NCBI GenBank assembly: GCA_021801255.1
Contig: JAJYYH010000036.1
Coordinates: forward strand, 124,001-188,000
Source of the DNA: Pseudomonadota bacterium
GTDB taxonomy: Bacteria > Pseudomonadota > Alphaproteobacteria > Acetobacterales > Acetobacteraceae
DNA length: 64,000 nucleotides
Direction: 5' to 3'
The notes beneath the pieces are model-generated. The model was given only the letters and a program-made list of their open reading frames with translations, ran no database searches and was not told the DNA's origin. This document shows, one piece after another, positions 1 to 10,102 of the stretch. Numbering within the stretch: position 1 is the first letter of the stretch; each line of letters begins with the position of its first letter. The position numbers and the translations under genes are program-made.

Positions 1-1
1 G

Positions 2-193
2 GCGATGGGGGCGAATGTGCGGGTCGGGCTGGAGGACAGCCTGTGGATCGGTCCCGGCCAGCTCGCCAAAAGCAACGCCGAACAGGTCAAGCGGGCGCGC
101 CAGATCATCGAAGGCCTCGGTCTTGAGGTCGCAACGCCGGCCGAGGCGCGCGCGATTCTGGCCCTCAAGGGCGGCGACAAGGTGGCGTTTTAG
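2..193 (+). CDS. 3-keto-5-aminohexanoate cleavage-type protein (BKACE, DUF849), C-terminal end only
   Basis: This is the last ~63 codons of a gene that begins before the window. The C-terminal pattern (NVRVGLEDSLW, then SNAEQVKRARQI, then ATPAEARAILALKG) is the usual end of the BKACE family. These zinc-dependent TIM-barrel enzymes condense a beta-keto acid with acetyl-CoA to give acetoacetate and a new CoA ester. The active site lies outside the window, so the substrate cannot be judged. It lies 420 bp upstream of benzoate-CoA ligase on the same strand, which hints at a shared catabolic locus, but a minus-strand small ORF separates them. Confidence 0.8.
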   Translation, partial: AMGANVRVGLEDSLWIGPGQLAKSNAEQVKRARQIIEGLGLEVATPAEARAILALKGGDKVAF

Positions 194-211
194 GGCGCCT
201 GTCGGGCGGCG

Positions 212-490
212 CTACACGCGGCGTAGCCTTCGGGCATTGGCCCGCGAGCGCCGGTGCCAGGGCGCCAGCATCGCGGCCCAGCTCGCCTGCCCGCCCGAAG
301 CCATGAGAGTGGCTGCGGAGTGCCGCGCCGCCTGCATCTTTTCCGATACCATACGATGATATTCGAGCGGCGAGCAGCGGTTCTGCGCCATCAGCAGACT
401 ACGGCGCGCGATCACCTCCCAGGAGGCGATGGCGAGTTCAGCCGTCATCAGCGCCAGGGCGGGAGAGCGAGGCGTTTTGTGGTGTTTCAT
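212..490 (-). CDS. Small conserved hypothetical protein
   Basis: A 92-residue product with no signal peptide or membrane segment. The central part (ELAIASWEVIARRSLLMAQN, then EYHRMVSEKMQAA) looks like the short amphipathic-helix proteins of alphaproteobacteria that are sometimes loosely labelled antifreeze or phasin-like. The function is unknown. The start at 490 is the first ATG but has no clear ribosome binding site, and the C-terminus is arginine-rich. It is convergent with the BKACE gene and divergent from the benzoate-CoA ligase gene. Moderate confidence that it is real; no confidence about its role. Confidence 0.45.
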   Translation of the reverse strand: MKHHKTPRSPALALMTAELAIASWEVIARRSLLMAQNRCSPLEYHRMVSEKMQAARHSAATLMASGGQASWAAMLAPWHRRSRANARRLRRV

Positions 491-613
491 CGGTTAGATA
501 TGGTGGGGGGCGGATGACGCGGCAAGGCCGCGCCGTGTCGCGCGGCGGCGGCGCTTTCTTGCAATGGTGCTTTGTTGCAATAGAGTGCCGCCCCGCTAGT
601 CTGGCGCCATAAA

Positions 614-2185
614 ATGTTTGGGGGCGTCATGCCGGGAGATACCACTCTGAGTGCCGCGGGCAATGCGGCGGACTGGTTCATCGACCGCCATATCCGGGAG
701 GGGCGCGGCGAGCGTCTGGCCTTCATCGATCCCTGGCGCCGGCTTTCCTATCGCGACCTGCAACGGCAAAGCAGCTCGTTTGCCGCAGCGCTCGCGCGGG
801 CCGGGATGCGCCGGGAGGAGCGGATCGCGCTCGTGCTTCGCGACACCTGCGCTTTTCCGATCGCGTTCTGGGGGGCTCTGCGCGCCGGCGTGGTGCCGGT
901 GCCGATCAACACGCTGCTGCCGTCGGCGCAGATCGGCTCCCTGCTCGCCGATTGCCGTGCCGCGCTGGTGGTGGCCTCGCCGAGCCTCGCTCCCGCCTTG
1001 ACCGCCGATCCCGCCGCGCCCCGATGCATCGTCGCCGAAGAGGGGAGCGAGGGTGAGGACGCGGCGGAGGGGTTGGCGCGGTTTCTCGCCGGCGCGCCCG
1101 AGGCGATCGCGCCGCCGATCTCCGTCTCGCCTGACGAGACCGCGTTCTGGCTCTATTCCTCGGGTTCGACGAGTGCGCCCAAGGGCACGCGGCACGTCCA
1201 TGGCAGTCTGCGCGCGACCTATGAGACCTATGGGCGCCAGGTGCTCGGCATTGCCCCGGATGATCTGATGTTTTCGGCGGCCAAGCTGTTTTTCGCCTAT
1301 GGGCTCGGCAATGCCATGACCTTTCCGATGGCGGTTGGCGCCGCCGCCGTGCTGCTGCCCGGGCGGCCGACGCCCGAGGCGGTCTTCGCCGTCATGCGCC
1401 AACATCAGCCGACGATCTTCGGCGGCGTGCCGACGCTCTATGCCGCGATGCTCGCCGATCCCGCGATCGGCTCCGGCGCCGGCTCGGCGCGGCTCCGGCG
1501 CGCGATTTCGGCGGGCGAGCCGCTGCCCGAACGGATCGGGCGGGAATTCGCGCGGATCACTGGGGTCGATATCCTGGACGGCATCGGCTCGACCGAGATG
1601 CTGCATATTTTCATCTCCAACCGTCCCGAGGAGATACGCCTTGGCACCACCGGGCGGGCGGTGCCGGGCTATGATCTGAAAATCGTCGATGCCGAGGATC
1701 GCGAGGTGGCCGAGGGCGAACCCGGCGAATTGCTGGTGCGCGGCCCCTCGGCGGCGGAGGGCTATTGGAACCAGCGCGCCCGTAGCCGCCACACCTTCAT
1801 GGGCGAATGGACCCGCACCGGCGATACCTATTTCCGCGACGCAGAGGGGTTCTATCACTACTGTGGCCGCGCCGACGACATGCTCAAGGTGGGCGGCATC
1901 TGGGTCAGCCCGGCCGAGGTCGAGGCGGCGCTGGTGGCGCATGAGGCGGTGCTCGAAGCAGCGGTGGTCGGGCATCCCGACCCCGAGGGGCTGATCAAGC
2001 CGCGCGCCTTCATCGTGCTGAAGCCCGGAATGACGGCCAGCCCCGCGCTGCTCAAGGCGCTCCAGGAGTTGGTGAAGGAGCGCGCCGGGCCATGGAAATA
2101 TCCTCGCTGGATCGAAGTGCTCGACGAATTGCCGAAAACCGCGACCGGCAAGATCCAGCGCTTCAAGCTGCGCGCCTTGCCATGA
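614..2185 (+). CDS. Benzoate-CoA ligase family protein
   Basis: AMP-forming acyl-CoA synthetase that activates benzoate, or a close aromatic acid such as 2-aminobenzoate, to its CoA ester using ATP and CoA. The 523-residue length fits benzoate-CoA ligases. The P-loop-like adenylation motif YSSGSTSAPKGTRH is near residue 180, DGIGSTEMLHIF near 320, the TGDTYFRDAEGFYHY hinge region near 400, and the C-terminal lysine motif PKTATGKIQRFKLR at the end. The box genes immediately downstream make benzoate the most likely substrate. An in-frame ATG at 629 has a better G-rich ribosome binding site (620-624) than the ATG at 614, so the true protein may be five residues shorter. The stop overlaps the next start by 4 bp (ATGA), so translation is probably coupled. 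Confidence 0.9.
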   Translation: MFGGVMPGDTTLSAAGNAADWFIDRHIREGRGERLAFIDPWRRLSYRDLQRQSSSFAAALARAGMRREERIALVLRDTCAFPIAFWGALRAGVVPVPINTLLPSAQIGSLLADCRAALVVASPSLAPALTADPAAPRCIVAEEGSEGEDAAEGLARFLAGAPEAIAPPISVSPDETAFWLYSSGSTSAPKGTRHVHGSLRATYETYGRQVLGIAPDDLMFSAAKLFFAYGLGNAMTFPMAVGAAAVLLPGRPTPEAVFAVMRQHQPTIFGGVPTLYAAMLADPAIGSGAGSARLRRAISAGEPLPERIGREFARITGVDILDGIGSTEMLHIFISNRPEEIRLGTTGRAVPGYDLKIVDAEDREVAEGEPGELLVRGPSAAEGYWNQRARSRHTFMGEWTRTGDTYFRDAEGFYHYCGRADDMLKVGGIWVSPAEVEAALVAHEAVLEAAVVGHPDPEGLIKPRAFIVLKPGMTASPALLKALQELVKERAGPWKYPRWIEVLDELPKTATGKIQRFKLRALP

Positions 2186-2976
2186 CGGCACCCGCGCGGG
2201 AGATCACGCTCGCTGTCGATGGCGTCGCGCTGGAGGCGGCGTGGTGGGGGGAAGTGCGGCGGGAAAAGCCGGTTTTCGTGCTGCTGCACGAGGGGCTGGG
2301 TTCGGTCGGGCTGTGGCGCGATTTTCCCGCCCGCCTCGCCGCCGCGACCGGGCTGGCGGTTTTTGCCTATTCCCGCCCCGGCTATGGCCGCTCCGACCCT
2401 GTCACCCTGCCGCGTCCGCCGAGCTACATGGAGGACGAGGCCCGCGACCGGCTCGGGCGCGTGCTCGCTGCGGCGGGGATCACCCGCGCCATCCTGCTCG
2501 GCCATTCCGATGGCGCCTCGATCGCGGCGATTTATGCCGGGATGGCGCCCGATCCGCGCCTTGCCGGCCTCATCCTCATCGCGCCGCATTTCTTCGTGGA
2601 AGAAATCTCCCTCCAGGCGATCGCGCAGGCGCGTGAGGCCTTTGAGCGCGGCGATCTTCGCGCCCGTCTCGCGCGCCACCATCGCGATGTCGCGGGGGCT
2701 TTTCGCGGCTGGAACGAGGCCTGGCTCGATCCCGGTTTCGCCGCCTGGCGGATCGATCGGTTTCTGCCCCTGATCCGCATCCCCGTTCTCATCATCCAAG
2801 GCCTCGCCGACCCCTATGGCACGCTGGCGCAGGTCGCTTGCGCCGAGGCGGCGCTGCCCGCACCACCCCGTGTCCTGCTGGTCGAGGGCGCCGGGCATGC
2901 GCCACACCTGTCGCATCAGGCGCAGGTGCTCGCGGCCATCGACGCTTTCCTGCGCGCCAGCGAACCGGCAAAATAA
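2182..2976 (+). CDS. Alpha/beta hydrolase of the box cluster
   Basis: A 264-residue cytosolic alpha/beta hydrolase with the nucleophile elbow GHSDGAS near residue 105, an oxyanion region LLHEGLGSVGLW near 35, and a C-terminal catalytic histidine in EGAGHAPHLS. Hydrolases of this type recur in benzoyl-CoA epoxidation clusters, where a thioesterase or lactonase role has been proposed, for example clearing stalled CoA esters. That role is inferred from position. The start at 2182 overlaps the ligase stop by 4 bp, and boxC follows after ~78 bp, so it is very likely in the same operon. Confidence 0.85.
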   Translation: MTAPAREITLAVDGVALEAAWWGEVRREKPVFVLLHEGLGSVGLWRDFPARLAAATGLAVFAYSRPGYGRSDPVTLPRPPSYMEDEARDRLGRVLAAAGITRAILLGHSDGASIAAIYAGMAPDPRLAGLILIAPHFFVEEISLQAIAQAREAFERGDLRARLARHHRDVAGAFRGWNEAWLDPGFAAWRIDRFLPLIRIPVLIIQGLADPYGTLAQVACAEAALPAPPRVLLVEGAGHAPHLSHQAQVLAAIDAFLRASEPAK

Positions 2977-3054
2977 TGTCGTTTTTTCTTGCGGGCCCAC
3001 CTAATTTCGGCAATATCGTGCGCCTTTACGCCCTGCAAAACCGCACGAGCCCGC

Positions 3055-4704
3055 ATGACCCGCATCGATTTCGCGACCAGCCCCGAGCGCTACCGTCACT
3101 GGCATCTCGCCATCGACGGCAACGTCGCGCGGCTCGCCATGAAGGTCGATCCCTCGGGTGGGCTCAATGAGGGCTACGAACTCAAGCTCAATTCCTACGA
3201 TCTCGGCGTCGATATCGAGCTTGCGGACGCCGTGCAGCGGCTCCGCTTCGAACACCCGGAAGTCGGCGCCGTGGTGCTGTGCTCGGCGCTCGAGGGCGTG
3301 TTCTGCGCCGGCGCCAATATCCGCATGCTGGGCGGGGCGAGCCATGCGCATAAAGTGAATTTCTGCAAATTCACCAACGAGACCCGGCTTGCGATCGAGG
3401 AGGCGAGCCAGCTTTCGGGGCAAACCTATCTCGCCGCCATCAACGGTACCGCCGCCGGCGGCGGCTACGAACTCGCCATGACCGCCGAGCACATCATCCT
3501 CGTCGATGACCGCCGCTCGGGCGTCTCACTCCCCGAGACGCCCTTGCTCGCGGTGCTGCCCGGCACCGGCGGTCTCACCCGGCTCACCGACAAGCGCCGG
3601 GTGCGCCGCGACCGCGCCGATCTCTTTTGCACCCTCGAGGAAGGCGTGCGCGGCAAGCGGGCCTTGGAATGGCGCCTCGTCGATGAACTCGCGCCCCCCT
3701 CCGCCTTCGATCAGACGGTTGCGGCGCGCGCCGCGGAACTCGCCCTGCGCAGCGACCGCCCTGCCACCGGGCGCGGTATCACGCTTTTCCCCCTCGCCCG
3801 CGCGTTCGGCGAGAACAGTCTCACCTATCCGCACCTGACGGTCGCAATCGATCGCGCCCTGCGCCGCGCCACCCTCACCCTTGCCGGGCCGGAGAAAATT
3901 CCCCCCGATCTCGCCGCCATCCACGCCGCGGGCGCCGCCTTCTGGCCGCTCGCACTCGCCCGCGCCCTCGATGACGCGATTTTGCACCTGCGTAGCAACG
4001 AGCCCGAAATCGGCGTGCTGGTATTTCAAAGCCAGGGCGACCCGCAAGCCGTGCTCGCCATCGACGCCCTGCTCGAAGCCCATCGCGAGGATTGGCTGGT
4101 GCGCGAAATCCGGCTTTTTCTCAGGCGTGTGTTCAAGCGCCTCGATATGACCGCGCGCAGCCTGTTCACCCTCATCGAGCCCGGCTCGTGCTTCGCCGGC
4201 ACGCTCGCCGAGCTGGCCTTCGCCGCCGATCGCGCGGTAATGTTCGCGGGCGCGCAGCCCGGCGCCAACCAGACCGCCGCGATCGCGCTGAGCCCGCTCA
4301 ATTTCGGCGCCTATCCCATGGGTAACGGCCTGACGCGCCTCGCCGCGCGGTTTTACGGCGAGCCAGAGGCGCTCGCGCGGGCGCAAAACCTCCTCGGCGC
4401 CCCGCTCGGCGCGGCGGCGGCGGAAGCGGCCGGGCTGGTGACGCTCACCCTCGATGCGACGGATTGGGAAGACGAAATCCGCCTCATGCTCGCCGAACGC
4501 GCCAGCTTCTCCCCCGACGCGCTCACCGCGATGGAAGCCAATCTCCGCTTTCCCGGTCCCGAAACCATGGAAACCCGCATCTTCGGCCGCCTCACCGCAT
4601 GGCAGAACTGGGTGTTCCAGCGGCCCAACGCGGTCGGCGAGAAGGGGGCGCTCAAGCGCTATGGCAGCGGGGTGCAGCCGGAGTATGACCGCACAAGAGT
4701 ATAG
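3055..4704 (+). CDS. boxC: 2,3-epoxybenzoyl-CoA dihydrolase (benzoyl-CoA-dihydrodiol lyase)
   Basis: BoxC opens the ring of 2,3-epoxybenzoyl-CoA hydrolytically, giving 3,4-didehydroadipyl-CoA semialdehyde and formate. The 549-residue protein is the expected size and has two crotonase-like halves: the first carries SALEGVFCAGANIRML (oxyanion hole region) near residue 85 and NGTAAGGGYELAM near 135; the second half begins near 270. I chose the ATG at 3055 because the family signature begins at TRIDFATSPERYRHW; the upstream TTG at 2989 would add 22 residues unlike the family. A dispersed dyad repeat lies between this gene and boxB. Confidence 0.93.
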   Translation: MTRIDFATSPERYRHWHLAIDGNVARLAMKVDPSGGLNEGYELKLNSYDLGVDIELADAVQRLRFEHPEVGAVVLCSALEGVFCAGANIRMLGGASHAHKVNFCKFTNETRLAIEEASQLSGQTYLAAINGTAAGGGYELAMTAEHIILVDDRRSGVSLPETPLLAVLPGTGGLTRLTDKRRVRRDRADLFCTLEEGVRGKRALEWRLVDELAPPSAFDQTVAARAAELALRSDRPATGRGITLFPLARAFGENSLTYPHLTVAIDRALRRATLTLAGPEKIPPDLAAIHAAGAAFWPLALARALDDAILHLRSNEPEIGVLVFQSQGDPQAVLAIDALLEAHREDWLVREIRLFLRRVFKRLDMTARSLFTLIEPGSCFAGTLAELAFAADRAVMFAGAQPGANQTAAIALSPLNFGAYPMGNGLTRLAARFYGEPEALARAQNLLGAPLGAAAAEAAGLVTLTLDATDWEDEIRLMLAERASFSPDALTAMEANLRFPGPETMETRIFGRLTAWQNWVFQRPNAVGEKGALKRYGSGVQPEYDRTRV

Positions 4705-4709
4705 AACAG

Positions 4710-4815
4710 CCAGGGCGCTGCCCTGGACCCGCTGGGGGCAGCGCCCCCAGACCCGCACTTCGGGAAGGATTGCAAAGGCTCTGCCTTTGCTGGGGTCCAG
4801 GGGCAAAGCCCCTGG
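4710..4815 (+). repeat. Dispersed GC-rich dyad repeat, copy A
   Basis: It starts six bases after the boxC stop. It contains consecutive short palindromes: a CCAGGGCGCTGCCCTGG arm, a CGCTGGGGGCAGCGCCCCCAG arm, then a TGCAAAGG...CCTTTGC arm and a CCAGGGGCAAAGCCCCTGG arm. The same block recurs at 10103, 11029 (inverted), 35218 (inverted), 47091, 53228 (short form) and 59455. It may form a strong mRNA hairpin between boxC and boxB. Confidence 0.85.
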
Positions 4816-4837
4816 CCTTCAACAAGAGGAAAACACC

Positions 4838-6286
4838 ATGCCCGAAACCATGACAGTCGATTACGACGGCCTGATCCCCAACAATGTCGGCCTCAACGAC
4901 GATCCGCGCGTGAAAAAAGCGCTTGAGACCTGGCATCCCGGCTATATCGACTGGTGGAAGACCATGGGGCCGGAGGGGTTTCAGGAAAGCTTGGTCTATC
5001 TCCGCACGGCAATCGGCGTCGATCCCGAGGGCTGGGCGAAATTCGGCTTCGTGCGGATGCCGGAGTATCGCTGGGGCATCCTGCTCGCCCCCGCGATCGC
5101 CGGCCGCACCATTCCCTTCGGCGCCCATAAGGGCGAGCCGGTCTGGCAGGAGGTGCCGGGCGAATACCGCGCCATGCTGCGTCGGCTGATCGTCATCCAG
5201 GGCGACACCGAACCGGCCTCGGTCGAGCAGCAGCGCCATCTCGGTGCGACCGCGCCCTCGCTTTACGATTTGCGCAATTTGTTCCAGGTCAATGTCGAGG
5301 AGGGCCGCCATCTCTGGGCGATGGTCTATCTCCTGCACAAATATTTCGGCCGCGACGGGCGCGAGGAGGCGGACGATTTGCTCCGCCGCCGCTCCGGCGA
5401 CCGCGACACCCCGCGCATGCTCGGCGCCTTCAACGAGGCAACGCCCGATTGGCTCTCCTTCTTCATGTTCACCTTCTTCACCGACCGCGACGGCAAGATG
5501 CAGCTCGCGGCGCTGGCGCAATCGGGCTTCGATCCGCTCTCGCGCACCTGCCGCTTCATGCTGACCGAGGAAGCGCACCACATGTTCGTGGGCGATTCCG
5601 GCATCTCACGCACCATCCAGCGCACCTGCGAGGCGATGCGCGCGGCTGGCATCGCCGATCCTTCCGACATCGTGCGCGTCCGGGCGCGGGGCGTGATCGA
5701 TCTGCCCACCATCCAGAAAAAACTCAATTTGCATTTTTCCCTCACGCTCGATTTGTTCGGTAACGAAATCAGCACCAACGCCGCCAACGCCTTCAATGCC
5801 GGGCTCAAGGGCCGCTATCGCGAGGACAAGCTCACCGACGATCATCAATTGCTGAACGACACCTATCCGGTGCTGCGCCCGGTGGCGGGTGAAATCCGCA
5901 CCGAGCTGGTGCCGGCGCTGTCGGCGCTGAATATGCGGCTGCGAGATGATTACGTCGCCGATTGCGCCTCCGGCGTGCGGCGCTGGAACGCCTTGGTGGA
6001 AAAGCTCGGAATTTCCTTCCGCTTCACCCTGCCCCATGTCGCCTTCAACCGCCGCATCGGCGAGTTTGCCGCGATCCATGCCGACCCCGAGGGCAACGTG
6101 CTCGACGCCGCGACGTGGCAGGCGCGGCGCGGCGCCTGGCTGCCTGACGCCGCGGATGGCGATTTCATCGCCAGCCTGATGCGCCCTGAGAGCGCGCCGG
6201 GGAAATATGCCGCCTGGATCGCCCCACCCAGGGCCGGGATCGACAACCAGCCGGGCGATTTCGAATACGTCCGCGTCGAGCGGTAA
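4838..6286 (+). CDS. boxB: Benzoyl-CoA 2,3-epoxidase, oxygenase subunit BoxB
   Basis: Di-iron monooxygenase that converts benzoyl-CoA to the non-aromatic 2,3-epoxide, using O2 and electrons from the reductase BoxA. The 482-residue length matches BoxB. Metal-ligand motifs are visible: EEGRHLWAM near residue 153 and TEEAHHMF near 243, separated as in ferritin-like oxygenases. ATG 4838 follows an AGAGGA ribosome binding site seven bases upstream. No boxA-like reductase is in the window, so electron supply must come from elsewhere or from a different reductase. It is followed by a terminator-like hairpin. Confidence 0.93.
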   Translation: MPETMTVDYDGLIPNNVGLNDDPRVKKALETWHPGYIDWWKTMGPEGFQESLVYLRTAIGVDPEGWAKFGFVRMPEYRWGILLAPAIAGRTIPFGAHKGEPVWQEVPGEYRAMLRRLIVIQGDTEPASVEQQRHLGATAPSLYDLRNLFQVNVEEGRHLWAMVYLLHKYFGRDGREEADDLLRRRSGDRDTPRMLGAFNEATPDWLSFFMFTFFTDRDGKMQLAALAQSGFDPLSRTCRFMLTEEAHHMFVGDSGISRTIQRTCEAMRAAGIADPSDIVRVRARGVIDLPTIQKKLNLHFSLTLDLFGNEISTNAANAFNAGLKGRYREDKLTDDHQLLNDTYPVLRPVAGEIRTELVPALSALNMRLRDDYVADCASGVRRWNALVEKLGISFRFTLPHVAFNRRIGEFAAIHADPEGNVLDAATWQARRGAWLPDAADGDFIASLMRPESAPGKYAAWIAPPRAGIDNQPGDFEYVRVER

Positions 6287-6312
6287 CTTTTTCTTTACCC
6301 CCGCCCACCGGC

Positions 6313-6347
6313 GCCGCGCCAGATCGGTGCGCGGCGGGAATTGTTTT
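6313..6347 (+). terminator. Probable intrinsic terminator after boxB
   Basis: GCCGCGC at 6313-6319 pairs with GCGCGGC at 6329-6335, leaving a 9-base loop, and a T-rich run (TTGTTTT) follows within a few bases. It lies 27 bp past the boxB stop and before an AT-rich promoter-like stretch, so it probably separates the box operon from the next gene. Confidence 0.5.
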
Positions 6348-6462
6348 GATATCATAACATCAATAAAAAGAAAATTCTTATTGTTTGTTGTTTACGTGGT
6401 CGCAATTTTCTGGCATTTCGAACGAAGCCAAATTTTCGTGATCAGCCGGGAGGAGACTCCTC
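6336..6462 (+). promoter_or_regulatory. AT-rich leader of the PEP-CTERM gene, with ribosome binding site inside a dyad
   Basis: About 100 bp (6337-6440) of strikingly AT-rich sequence in an otherwise GC-rich region, including runs of A and T around 6362-6395. This is a likely promoter zone, though I see no convincing -35/-10 pair. The ribosome binding site GGGAGGAG (6448-6455) is part of the perfect inverted repeat GAGGAGACTCCTC (6450-6462) directly abutting the ATG at 6463, so it could be masked by a small hairpin. Confidence 0.4.
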
Positions 6463-7344
<882 letters not shown>

Positions 7345-7397
7345 TCCGCCGCGCCATTGCGGCCACCCTCGCGCCACCGCCCGAGGAGGAAACCGCC

Positions 7398-8600
7398 ATG
7401 ACCGAGGCTTTTATTTGCGACTTCGTGCGCACCCCGATCGGCCGCTACGGCGGCGCGCTCCGCGATGTCCGCACCGACGATCTCGCCGCCCATCCGCTCC
7501 GCGTGCTCAGGGAGCGCCATGCCGGCCTCGATTGGGAGGCAGTCGATGAGTGCCTGATGGGCTGCGCCAATCAGGCCGGCGAGGACAATCGCAACGTCGC
7601 CCGCATGGCGCTCCTGCTGGCAGGGCTGCCCGCCAGCATTCCGGGCGCCACCATCAACCGGCTCTGCGGCTCGGGGTTGGACGCCGTGGGCTCGGCGGCG
7701 CGCGCCATCCGCACCGGGGAGGCCGAACTGGTGATCGCCGGCGGCGTAGAAAGCATGACGCGCGCGCCGTTCGTCATGGGCAAGGCCACCGAGGCGTTTC
7801 CCCGCCAGGCGGAGATATTCGACACCACCATCGGCTGGCGCTTCGTCAACCCGCTGATGCGCGGCCAATATGGCGTCGATTCGATGCCGGAAACCGCGGA
7901 AAACGTCGCCGAGGAATACCAGATCGCCCGCGCCGACCAGGACGCTTTCGCCTTCCGCAGCCAACAGCGCACCAAGGCGGCGCAGGCGCGCGGCTTTTTC
8001 GCCCGCGAGATCGCCCCGGTGGTCGTGAAAACCCGCAAGGGCGAGGTGGAAATTGCCCAGGATGAACACCCGCGCCCGGAAACCACGCTCGATGTCTTGG
8101 CGAAGTTGAAAACCCCGTTCCGCACCCCCGGCACCGTCACCGCCGGCAACGCCTCGGGCGTCAACGATGGCGCCGCGGCCCTCATCCTCGCCTCCGAAAC
8201 CGCCGCCCAGCGCCATGGCCTGACGCCGCGGGCGCGCGTCGTCGCCATGGCAACCGCCGGGGTTCCGCCGCGCGTCATGGGGATCGGGCCGGCGCCGGCC
8301 ACCGAAAAACTGCTCGCCCGATTGGGGATGAAAATCACCGAGATCGACGTCATCGAACTCAACGAGGCGTTTGCCGCGCAGGCGCTCGCGGTGACGCGCC
8401 GGCTCGGCCTCGCCGACGACGCCCCGCACGTCAACCCCAATGGCGGGGCGATCGCGCTCGGCCACCCGCTCGGCGCCTCGGGGGCGCGCCTCGCCATGAC
8501 CGCCCTCAGCGCGCTCGAGGAACGCGGCCAGCGCCGCGCCATCGCCACCATGTGCATCGGTGTCGGCCAGGGCATCGCGGCGCTGATCGAAAGGGTGTAA
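7398..8600 (+). CDS. pcaF: 3-oxoadipyl-CoA thiolase (acetyl-CoA acyltransferase)
   Basis: Type II thiolase of 400 residues that cleaves 3-oxoadipyl-CoA with CoA to succinyl-CoA and acetyl-CoA, the last step of the box and beta-ketoadipate routes. The nucleophilic cysteine is in NRLCGSGLDAVG near residue 90, the histidine in GGAIALGHPLGASGAR near 355, and the second cysteine in MCIGVGQG near 385. The start with FICDFVRTPIGRYGGAL is typical of the PcaF/PaaJ subgroup. ATG 7398 has a GAGGA ribosome binding site. Assignment to the box route comes from the neighbouring boxBC; a general 3-ketoacyl-CoA thiolase remains possible. Confidence 0.85.
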   Translation: MTEAFICDFVRTPIGRYGGALRDVRTDDLAAHPLRVLRERHAGLDWEAVDECLMGCANQAGEDNRNVARMALLLAGLPASIPGATINRLCGSGLDAVGSAARAIRTGEAELVIAGGVESMTRAPFVMGKATEAFPRQAEIFDTTIGWRFVNPLMRGQYGVDSMPETAENVAEEYQIARADQDAFAFRSQQRTKAAQARGFFAREIAPVVVKTRKGEVEIAQDEHPRPETTLDVLAKLKTPFRTPGTVTAGNASGVNDGAAALILASETAAQRHGLTPRARVVAMATAGVPPRVMGIGPAPATEKLLARLGMKITEIDVIELNEAFAAQALAVTRRLGLADDAPHVNPNGGAIALGHPLGASGARLAMTALSALEERGQRRAIATMCIGVGQGIAALIERV

Positions 8601-8656
8601 TCAGCGCGCGCGGCCGCCTTTTCCCATAAGCCGCGCGGGCAAGCGGCGGGGGTGGA

Positions 8657-10096
8657 GTGTTCGGGCTCGATATCTTCTGGCTGGCCGAGGTGTTCGGCCT
8701 AATCCGTGCCGCGTTCCTGGCGCCGCTCGGCTTTGTCCTGGCGCTCGGCACGAGCGTCCACATCGTGCTCCACAAGCGCGACGTTGGCGCCGCGATCGGC
8801 TGGATCGGCCTCGTCTGGCTCGCCCCTTTCGCCGGCGCCGCGCTCTATGTCGTCTTCGGCGTCAACCGTGTCCGCCGCCGCGCGCGGCTGCTGCGCGAGG
8901 GGCCAGCGGTGCCGCGCGGCGGGGTTCCCGCCTCGGCGGTGCCGCAGGATGACCCGCTCGCGCCGCTCGAGCGCGCGGTGCGCTATCTCACCGGGCGGCC
9001 AGCGCTCGCCGGCAACACCCTCACCGTGCTGCGCAACGGCGATGCCACCTATCCGGCGATGCGCGAGGCGATCGCCGAGGCCCGCGTTTCGGTCGCGCTC
9101 TCGACCTATATCCTCCGCGATGACGCGGCCGGCGGGCCGATCATCGCGGCACTGATCGCAGCGCACGGCCGGGGTGTTGCCGTGCGGGTGCTGCTCGATG
9201 GCATCGGCAGCGGCTATTTTTTCTCCCCCGCCTATCGCCGGCTACGTGAGGCCGGCGTGCCGGTCGCGCGCTTTCTCCACTCGCCGCTGCCCTGGCGCAT
9301 GCCGTTTCTCAATCTCCGCAGCCACAAGAAGGTGCTGCTGATCGATGGCGCGCGCGGCTTCACGGGGGGGATGAATATCGGCGCCGAGAACATGGTCGCA
9401 ACCCACCCCCGCGCTCCGGTGCGCGATACGCATTTTGCCGTCGCCGGCCCGGTGATCGGGCAGCTCGCCGGCGCTTTCGCCGAGGACTGGGCCTTCGTCA
9501 CCGGCGAGGAGCTGGCCGGGCCACGCTGGTTTCCCGCGCTCGCGCCGGCCGGCACGGCGGTGGCGCGCGTCATTACCTCCGGCCCCGATGAGGATGTCGA
9601 GAAAATCGAGTTCCTCGCACTCCAGGCCATCGCCTGCGCGCGGCACTCGGTGCACGTGATGACCCCCTATTTCCTGCCCGACGAACGCCTCGTCACCGCC
9701 CTCGCGCTCGCCGCCATGCGCGGCGTCGCGGTCGATATCTTGCTGCCCGAGCGCAGCAACCACCGCCTCGTCGATTGGGCGACAAGCGCCAATATCGGCC
9801 CGCTCTTCGCCGCCGGCTGCCGCCTCTGGCGCAACCCGGCGCCGTTCGATCACTCGAAAATCATGGTGGTGGACGGCACCTGGTGCCTGATCGGCAGCGC
9901 CAACTGGGACATGCGGAGCTTCCGGCTCAATTTTGAATTGAACATGGAGGTCTTCCACACCGATCTCGCGGCCCGGCTCCAGGCGCTCATGGCGGCAAGC
10001 CAGGGACCGCCCCTCACCGCCGCCCACCTCGCCGCCCGCCCGCTCCCGACGCGGCTCCGCGACGCCGTGGCGCGGCTGATGTTGCCCTACCTTTAG
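8657..10096 (+). CDS. cls: Cardiolipin synthase (phospholipase D family)
   Basis: 479 residues. Two N-terminal transmembrane segments (~residues 12-35 and 42-65) precede two phospholipase D domains. The HKD motifs are SHKKVLLIDGARGFTGG near residue 222 and DHSKIMVVDGTWCLIGSAN near 398. It joins two phosphatidylglycerol molecules to make cardiolipin plus glycerol at the inner membrane. The start is GTG 8657 with a GGAG-like site just upstream. It does not belong functionally to the box genes. A truncated dispersed repeat begins seven bases after its stop. Confidence 0.9.
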   Translation: MFGLDIFWLAEVFGLIRAAFLAPLGFVLALGTSVHIVLHKRDVGAAIGWIGLVWLAPFAGAALYVVFGVNRVRRRARLLREGPAVPRGGVPASAVPQDDPLAPLERAVRYLTGRPALAGNTLTVLRNGDATYPAMREAIAEARVSVALSTYILRDDAAGGPIIAALIAAHGRGVAVRVLLDGIGSGYFFSPAYRRLREAGVPVARFLHSPLPWRMPFLNLRSHKKVLLIDGARGFTGGMNIGAENMVATHPRAPVRDTHFAVAGPVIGQLAGAFAEDWAFVTGEELAGPRWFPALAPAGTAVARVITSGPDEDVEKIEFLALQAIACARHSVHVMTPYFLPDERLVTALALAAMRGVAVDILLPERSNHRLVDWATSANIGPLFAAGCRLWRNPAPFDHSKIMVVDGTWCLIGSANWDMRSFRLNFELNMEVFHTDLAARLQALMAASQGPPLTAAHLAARPLPTRLRDAVARLMLPYL

Positions 10097-10102
10097 CGAA
10101 GA

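Noticed and set aside
2989-3054. N-terminal extension of boxC from TTG 2989
   Set aside because: Adds 22 residues unlike the family; ATG 3055 gives the normal N-terminus.
4710-4815. Repeat copy considered as a small RNA gene or riboswitch
   Set aside because: Occurs many times beside unrelated genes with no promoter; a dispersed repeat explains it better.
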